Part shown: positions 57,066 to 64,000 of the stretch, piece after piece
Layout: the number at the start of each line of letters is the position of its first letter
Numbering within the stretch: the first letter of the stretch is position 1
Notes under the pieces: generated by a model
Told to the model about the DNA's origin: nothing
Seen by the model: the letters and a program-made list of their open reading frames with translations, nothing else
The model's database searches: none
From: Nymphalis io
Lineage: Eukaryota; Arthropoda; Insecta; Lepidoptera; Nymphalidae
Assembly: GCF_905147045.1 (NCBI RefSeq)
Contig: NC_065895.1
Location: forward strand, 13,273,001 to 13,337,000
DNA: 64,000 nucleotides
Reading direction: 5' to 3'
Program-made: the position numbers and the translations under genes

Positions 57066-60000
57066 CTAAAACAATATTCCTAATTTATATTTTTGTCAAA
57101 AACGTAAAATTTCTCTAAAAATAACGCACGTAGGTATCTTTGACAAGATCTTTTTTTATTATTATTTGATCTTTTAAAAACAAGTTCAGTTATATTTGTA
57201 TTACCACTATTTCTCACATTTAATACACCCATTTTTTAAATTGCATTGTTTCGAAGTACCTAGTCCTGTTATATTATTTCCGCATAACATATTCTAAAAG
57301 TCTTAAAATGAGGTTCTTTATTTAGTTCATTTAAAAAAAATTGAATTTTAAAATTTTGTACTAAGCAGTTTTGTTTATACAAAAATATAGTTTGTAGTTT
57401 GTGTCGTTTGTATTTTCAGTGACCTAACAAATAGCTTTGTTTTGAGTAATTTGCATGACCACGGAACAAAGCGTGGACTGATACAAATAGCTTTTTAAAA
57501 AAAATCAAATACAATATGTGGTACAGAAGTCAGAACAATTTAAAGAGAGAAGAGATCAAATTCATTTGTTAATTAATGTCTACAGAATAATGAACCTTAA
57601 TAATAATTATATTAAAATTGTTATTAGCTAGCAAACTGAGAACATTACAATTTATAAAAATCACGATTATGAAACGCTGAAGCAATTATGTATATTGAAT
57701 AATTTTATATCTTATAAAATTCTCCTTAATTTTCTACTTCAGGAAGGATAATATGTATATGCGTTTGAGCATAGTTTACTAAGATGGCGCCCGACGTGGG
57801 GCCATTTTGAACCACAATTGACAAAAACTTATCTCTATCCATGCGTTTCGAACAAAGCATTTTCTTAGAACAGTATTTACAAAAGTTATATCTACTATTT
57901 TATCTGATTGAATTTCCTTTCTACGAAACAAATCGTACTCGATTTTATCTGGATAAAAAAAAGCTGAGAAGGAACACGTCTAATCGTCGTGCCCATCGGA
58001 GCCCGCTGCTCGAACGGAAAAGTATTGTCCATGATGAAATGTATCCATGGTAACTGGTTTCGATCAAAATGCGAAGCATTTTATTTTAAGAACAAGCAAG
58101 AATTTCGTAATTTCACTTTTAATAACGACCTCTTACTTTGGAGGTCTTTTGTAATTTAATAGGTTCGTAATATTAGATACTCCTCCTTACCTCTGTCATT
58201 GTCGATATAAATTAAATTTTAATTTGAATAAATTGAGCTGTGGCTCAAAAAATTATGCGAGAGGATTCATAGGCTATTTACGTAATTTACAAGCTATTAT
58301 CGCGCACTCGCAATCACCATTCTGTTTAATTCAAACGATTTTGATTTCTAGTTGGAGTAATCTACGAATTTAGATTGACAAACAGATTACTATTAAAATA
58401 TTAGTCAAATGATTGAGGAAATATGCTGGTATTACTGTTGCTAGTATTACTACTGGTTTTAAATTGATGTTGACAAATTAAAATGATATTGTCTTCTCAG
58501 GTTTGCATTTTTTTTTAAATTATTAATAATAAAAAGTAACAATGAAAGTTCGTTTCACTGAAATATTTGATATATCAAAGCGACAACGTTCCTATAACAG
58601 TTAGCACTATAACAACAGTTACATATAAGTGACAAAAGAATGTGACATCACCGTCCTTTGAATGTTTTTTAATACAAGATCTACTGAAATAAATGTATAA
58701 GAATTAAGGCATTAAATGGTCATCGGTGTGGATATGGGCCATCGGTGTGTCGACGTGTATACTGATTACTCGATCTGGCAAAAAATCTCATAAAATATTA
58801 TTACATTAGCAAAAATTGGCATGGCAACATCGCTAGTTTTTTATACTTTAGCTACTGATAGAAGTTAAGCAGAGACAATGAGAGGATCCTCTTCATTTGT
58901 TCTTTCTGGTGTACTTCACAGAACATAGGGTACTAAGCCTTCGGTTTTCACCTTTTTGCAAAACGATCTCAACAAAATATAATTAGTGTCACGAAAAGTC
59001 ATTGAATATATAAATAAATGTTGCATTTATTTTACACGAAAAATTCGATCATTTGTAATTATTATTTTAATAGAGACATTATTAACCGAGTTACTGAAGC
59101 AAGAGATCTGGCTGGGCTGGCTGGCTGTATAGACAGCCAATTAACATTTAAGTTTCATAGTAACGAATGCTCGGGTGAGCAATTCAAAAATGACAATATC
59201 TTTAATCTTTCCTTGTAAATGCTTATTAAACTAAAAATGTATATAGTACTATGTAGTCTGGAACTCACATAACATCTATAACTCAAGCCTACATGCCTTA
59301 CTTCATGCAGTTCAATAGGTGAAATTTGTTCGGCTAAAATAAATAATTAAAATTAAGACATAACGGACATACCCAAAACATATCTATGGAGATATAATAT
59401 AGAAAAAAACCACTTTAAATGTCCTAGGTCGGGTCCTATATCGCGGTTTGATAAAAGAACCCTTACTTAGATTTTAATGAACGACAAATACATTGTTTTA
59501 TATAATTTTAAAAAAAAATATATAAAATACTCCTAAAAACTCTTTTTACAACGTTGTGTTCAGAAAAAACTCTAGTGGAATCGTATTAAGCTCGTCACAA
59601 AGACGTGTTACTATAATATTGTACTCTAAAGAATGATGGGACCTCAATCGCCCTGGCATTGACGTATAGTCCCGAGCCGTAGACGCTTAAATCATTATTT
59701 CAAACCAAACCGAATACTTACTTGATGTAGGATAACTTCACTAATAAAACGATATAAAATTACAATTTATTTTTTCTTTTATTTGGACATTTGAAACAAT
59801 TTAAATAAAAAATAAGAAACAATCAAGTTTTCACTAATAGCTATAACTTATATATATCAATTGATATAAAGATAGAAAAAACAAACAATGTTATATATAA
59901 AATGATCGTAACTATATTCTACATACCTGATATTTTTAAAAGATAAATATATAAAGGTATTTGAATATTGGTAATTCAATTCAATTTTTAAAGTATTGCC

Positions 60001-60779
60001 AATCTTATAACTTAAAAATTGTACACATTTATCTACCACCAACAAACATAAATGCTCTGTAATGCTGTTTTTCTGTTTAAAAGATGAGTGATAATGTAAA
60101 TGCAGGTACATAAGAAAATACATACCTACAATTAACGGTCCAATATGAGTGCTTATTTTATTTAATGAAGAATTGGTTTAACTCATAAATGTGGTCGACT
60201 GACAGTCGAGATAGTTAAGTAGACTAACAGCCTTAAAATTCCTTTAAACTTGTATCAAATCTGTATTTCATTAACGGCTACAAATATACTTTGACATATA
60301 TTTGAATAATTCAACCATCTTGAATATAAATGTAACTGAGTGCAAATTTCTGTATGTATGTTAGTGAAGCTTTCAAAGTACTCGCAACATAAACAGAAGT
60401 CAGGTGAGCCGAGCCACTTTCCAGAAACTAACGTAATTGCAAATGCATCGCCGACTATACTTTGAATTTCATTTAAGTAACTTAAGACTGTTTTCGTGAA
60501 TTTAAACTTAAACATTTACTCGGCGATGAATGTCATAATGCAAAATGCGGTCTTAAATTTGGCGGAGTCGAAAGTAAATTGTGAAAAAAGACGTAAATTG
60601 AGAAGTTAATATAAAATTGTAAAAAGAAATTAATGATAAAAGCTCTAGTTTAACTATTACCACTTGTAAGTAACAGTCATGCCAATATGCAAAATCCAGA
60701 AGCCAGTACTTTAAAAAATTTCTGGAATTCTGTGATAAAAGCCTGTACAACTTAACGTCTGTTTGGACTGTCTGGACTG
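57066..60779. other. AT-rich non-coding stretch upstream of the signal-peptide exon
   Basis: No gene or repeat was recognised. GATGGCGCCCGACGTGGGGC at about 57783 is an isolated GC-rich word. GCTGGGCTGGCTGGCTG with an inverted GCC copy lies near 59110. An upstream non-coding exon of the signal-peptide gene would be expected to the right of 57066, but none could be picked out. Confidence 0.4.
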
Positions 60780-60905
60780 AATATATAAAAACATAAACAC
60801 ACTTATGTACATACATAATATAAACATCTCGGTGCGGGAATCGAACCCGCATGGAACGGAAGGCCGGGTCACTGCTAACTGCGCCAACAAGCCAGTCAAA
60901 TAAAA
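60780..60905 (-). repeat. tRNA-derived SINE head
   Basis: The minus strand reads GGCTTGTTGGCGCAGTTAGC (A box TGGCGCAGTT), then GCGGGTTCGATTCCCGC (B box with a perfect 5-bp T-stem). The acceptor ends GGCTTGT and ACCGAGA do not pair and no proper anticodon arm forms, so this is a SINE promoter rather than a tRNA gene. The body downstream is not clear. Confidence 0.6.
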
Positions 60906-61034
60906 ATATATAATATATACAACAATCATAAATATTCTATCAGATTAAGAAATAATCAAAACAAAAGGAAAATAAATTGTAATTGTCGAATAAGGTTTAA
61001 ACTTGTAAAGCGAACGATTGCGCCGATAAAACTG

Positions 61035-61131
61035 TTCGTAAAGTGACGGCCGATCTTGCTTTGTGCTCCGAAGTTAACTGATAGCGGAGTCGACCAAGCC
61101 ATTTATTATTCTCCTTTCAATTCCGTTGTAA
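61035..61131 (+). repeat. Local direct repeat, copy 1
   Basis: TTCGTAAAGTGACGGCCGAT, CTTTGTGCTCC, ACTGATAGCGGAGTCGACCA, then TTTCAATTC. A diverged copy lies 710 bp to the right. Confidence 0.75.
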
Positions 61132-61744
61132 AAGTGCGATTTTTAGACCAATTGCGCGATTACAAGACCAAAAGGATAGATAAAACGAAGATTATTTTAA
61201 TTAAGTTACAATTATATGGACTAATTTTTTAAGCAATATAAAGTATTATGTGGAAATCATATTCATTATCGGTATCTAAATTTTCCAGATTAGATAAGAT
61301 GAAATGCTATCACTATGAATTACAAAGTTTTATTCGGATAATACCCCAGAGCGGCTTAAAATGTTTATAAGTGCAATATAAGCCTGTATTTTAATTTAAA
61401 TAACTATTAAATTTGTGTATTGTTTAAGAAATTATGGCCAGCTACGGCAAGAAACTTGCTAGTTACTCTTTCTATCAAAAAGATACAAGTAATAACGATA
61501 ATTTACAATTATTATGTATCTTTTATGAAAATCAACGAAAACTAACTCCACGTTTTTTTATCATGTATATTATCCTGTAAAGTATAATTTATACGAAAAT
61601 TTTCAATGTTCACAAAGCTTCCCTAATAATAAAAATGTAAGGAATTGAATGTTACCGCAAATCGAAGTAAAAAAGTAGTAGTACCAATTGTCAAATACAG
61701 AGAAAATGTATAGAGACACGACCCTATCGATAGAATAGGAACAG
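61132..61744. other. Spacer between the two direct repeats
   Basis: AT-rich, nothing recognised. Confidence 0.45.
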
Positions 61745-61832
61745 GTCGTAAAGTGAGTACCGATCTTTCTTTGTGCACCAAAGCAGATAGCGCCCGACCA
61801 TTGATATTCGTTTCCTTTTCAATTCTAAATTC
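61745..61832 (+). repeat. Local direct repeat, copy 2
   Basis: GTCGTAAAGTGAGTACCGAT, CTTTGTGCACC, GCAGATAGCGCCCGACCATT, TTTCAATTC align to 61035-61131 with gaps and substitutions. Confidence 0.75.
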
Positions 61833-62011
61833 TTACATAAAAAACATTTTAAAGAGCAATTCTTTAACTAAAAGGGTGGATTAAAATTGAAAACGTCTTG
61901 TTCCTTTCATTATTTGATTTGATGGAGCTGAAATTATTAAAAAAATTATAATTATTTATGAAATGTTAAATTAAACTTACATGTGTTTTTCATTATAATT
62001 AATAATTATCA

Positions 62012-62286
62012 AGCCGAGATGGCCCAGTGGTAAGAACGCGTGAATCTTAACCGATGATGATTGGTTCAAACCATGTGCTTAATTTGTAATTATAATTCAT
62101 CTCGTGCTTTACGGTGAAGGAAAACATCGTGAGGAAACCTGCATGTGTCTAATTTCTTAAATTCTACCACATGTGTATTCCACCAACCAACATTGGAGCA
62201 GCGTTGTTGAATAAGCTCCAAACCTTCTCCTCAGAAAGGGAGAGGAGGCCTTAGCCCAGCAGTGAGACATTCACAGACTGTTACTA
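62012..62286 (+). mobile_element. Family B SINE, nearly full length
   Basis: AGCCGAGATGGCCCAGTGGT (A box), GATTGGTTCAAACC (B box, then a deletion of about 25 bp), GGTGAAGGAAAACATCGTGA, GGAAACCTGCATGTGTC, CTCCTCAGAAAGGGAGAGGA, CCCAGCAGTGAGACATTCAC and the end GACTGTTACTA. No clear target-site duplication was found. Confidence 0.92.
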
Positions 62287-63550
62287 TATGATAGATGATA
62301 AAATTGAAGAGACATCAATTGAGATCGTCTTACAATCCTTATTATGATAATTTATTTTAATATTCCGTTATTTGTATTTTCCTAGTGATGATGCATTCTT
62401 TTACTATAAATAAATAAACAAGTAAATTCAAGTTAAGAACTTGGAAAACTATATTTAAAAGCGGACGAGTAATTATCCGATAATTCTCTCTTCCTTTTAA
62501 TATTTTTCGTTTTAAAATGTTTTACCGATTAAAACAACATTGTATTTCTCAGCGTCCGGAAATCGACGATTATCGTTTTATTATTTTAATATTTTTTGTA
62601 TGAAATTCTTTAACGATTAAAACTAGTAATATATCTGAGGTTGATAATTGTCTTAGCAGATTATTTAATGGAATTTCTTTTACAATAAAACCGTTTTATA
62701 TTATGTAAATTTTATAATAGATTGCATTATTTAAAATATTGTTATATCTCATTTGGTGATCAATACGATTATTTACTATTACTATCAGGTTCGGTCTTAG
62801 AGAACCAAGGTGTCTAGGAACTTTGGCATTTGAAGCCGGGCCCCTTAGCTGGCGGGGCCCCTTAAGCCAGTGCCTTGGCCTAGGCATAAATCCGGGGCTG
62901 ATTATTACTACAATCAAGCCTAACTAGCCTAAATACTAATTGCTTTATATAAAGGTATTTTAAATTGTCTTCTTGAATTTTAATACTAAATGAGCTAGTA
63001 AGTGTTCTATTTAATCATTATTTATTAAAGGTTCTCGTAGCACTTAAGTTATTTCCTAAGTTTCGCCGGTGATGTCTTGTTCAGAAATAAATACCACTTA
63101 CTTGACTTAGCTAGATTAGACAATAGATATATTTCAACAATATTTGTTCATTCAATCAATAATTTTTGTTAACAAAAAAAAAAATTAACAGTACTAATAA
63201 CAACACAAATATATTTTCATATTCATGAAAAAAAAACATACAAAAATGATTCAATGCTGAGGTAAATCAAACGAAATGTTACCGCTCGCATTAACCTCCA
63301 GTTCAACGTATCATTACTTAAAACTTCCCTTATTATACCGTCAGACACTCAAACTCCCGAGAAACGATAAAAAGGACGGATAATCACGAATATTAGCAAA
63401 GTTCTGCCTTTTGTTATATTATCGAGAGGTCAGACTAGACTCGAAGCAATATATTGAACAATTTCAATTATCAAGTTAATCAAATATTGATATTGGCTTG
63501 TAGGAATGCAAATAATTCTTTCTTCATTGATACTATAGGTAATGTTATGT
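62287..63550. other. AT-rich stretch with one GC-rich patch
   Basis: At 62815-62900 GGGCCCCTTAG occurs twice with slight change (CGGGCCCCTTAGCTGGCGGG, GCCCCTTAAGCCAG), then CTTGGCCTAGGC and ATCCGGGGCTGATTATTA. It may be a fragment of a mobile element of unknown class. The rest is empty. Confidence 0.4.
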
Positions 63551-63760
63551 AGGTAAGCGTATAGATGGGCCACCTGGTAAGTGGTCACTACCGTCCGTAG
63601 AAATTGGCACCATAAGAAATATTAACTATTCCTTACATCACCAATGCGCTACCAACCTTGGGTACGAAGATGTTATGTCCCTCGTGCCTGTAATTACACT
63701 GGTTCACTCACCTTTAAAAATGGAACACAACAAAACAAAGTAGTGCTATTTGGCTGTAAA
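63551..63760 (-). repeat. Family A, diverged copy
   Basis: TAGGTAAGCGTATAGATGGG, CCACCTGGTAAGTGGTCACT, TACATCACCAATGCGCTACC, GTCCCTCGTGCCTGTAATTA, TTTAAAAATGGAACACAAC. The part carrying GGTGGTACC is missing. Confidence 0.85.
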
Positions 63761-63839
63761 TATAAAACATTTACAAATACACATAAAAAATGGACTTGAA
63801 CTAAATTTAATATCCTCTTTAAAATCTACAAGACCTTTA

Positions 63840-64000
63840 AAATACAATTACCGCAGATTGTCCAGATCAATCTGTTGGAATCGGCAGCAAAGTGACCCAA
63901 TCGGCTAATGGTACCCGTAGTGAATGCCGCTAGCCGATGAATAATGCAGCTTTGTGCAGGCTGCGCCGCCTATGGAGGCGGTATGGACCGATGCTTCTAA
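63840..64000. other. GC-rich unexplained sequence running off the window
   Basis: CCGCAGATTGTCCAGATCAA, GGCAGCAAAGTGACCCAATC, GCCGCTAGCCGATG, TGCAGGCTGCGCCGCC. It is compositionally unlike its left flank. Its minus-strand frames carry stops. It is likely the edge of a mobile element or a GC-rich exon; no class was recognised. Confidence 0.3.

Noticed and set aside
56840..57118. Plus-strand Ser/Pro/Arg-rich frame over the GC island
   Set aside because: It has no splice sites on that strand. The minus strand has a signal peptide with acceptor and donor, so this is a shadow.
60836..60905. A functional tRNA gene on the minus strand
   Set aside because: The T-arm and A/B boxes look right, but the acceptor arms do not pair and there is no proper anticodon stem, so it is a SINE head.
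1..64000. CRISPR array, operons, bacterial promoters or riboswitches
   Set aside because: No regularly spaced repeats and no bacterial gene structure; the sequence is clearly from an insect-like nuclear genome.

Overview
This window looks like intronic or intergenic DNA from an insect, most likely a butterfly or moth. The sequence is very AT-rich. It is filled with short retroposons of the lepidopteran kind: tRNA-derived SINEs of the Metulj/HaSE type, and a roughly 290-bp family, here called family A, with about 20 copies. It also carries CR1-like, RTE and probable R1-like non-LTR retrotransposons and a decayed mariner. There is no bacterial-type gene order and no complete host gene.

The best host-gene evidence is a very GC-rich island at 56.93-57.07 kb. 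On the minus strand it reads as one exon: a 3' splice site, a short leader, an ATG, a textbook signal peptide and a GT donor. If correct, it is the first coding exon of a secreted or membrane protein, and most of the window to its left could be a very long intron. Weaker candidate exons, found only by open frame plus splice-site match, lie at 0.15-0.28 kb and 6.36-6.47 kb on the minus strand (phase-compatible with the signal-peptide exon) and at 30.26, 44.70 and 54.27 kb on the plus strand. None was recognised as a known protein.

Layout: 0-13 kb is mostly unique AT-rich DNA with scattered SINEs, an (AC)n tract and an inverted repeat with arms of about 210 bp (9.61-10.44 kb). 13-24 kb holds SINEs, family A copies and a 5'-truncated RTE tail. 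24.3-28.9 kb is a nearly intact CR1-like element on the minus strand, with ORF1 (zinc finger plus FP25K-like domain) broken by one frameshift and ORF2 (endonuclease plus reverse transcriptase) intact. 29-49 kb holds more SINEs, two R1-like 3' ends (one with clear target-site duplications), a mariner remnant and a widespread lepidopteran repeat near 40 kb. 49.14-52.26 kb is a full-length RTE element with 10-bp target-site duplications but a frameshift and an internal endonuclease deletion. 52-64 kb holds two pairs of local direct repeats, SINEs, the signal-peptide island, and GC-rich unexplained sequence running off the right end.

The retrotransposons supply the reverse transcriptase that probably mobilised the SINEs. 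Host gene content is minimal and inferred. All family names come from recognising protein motifs and sequence character; no database search was possible.
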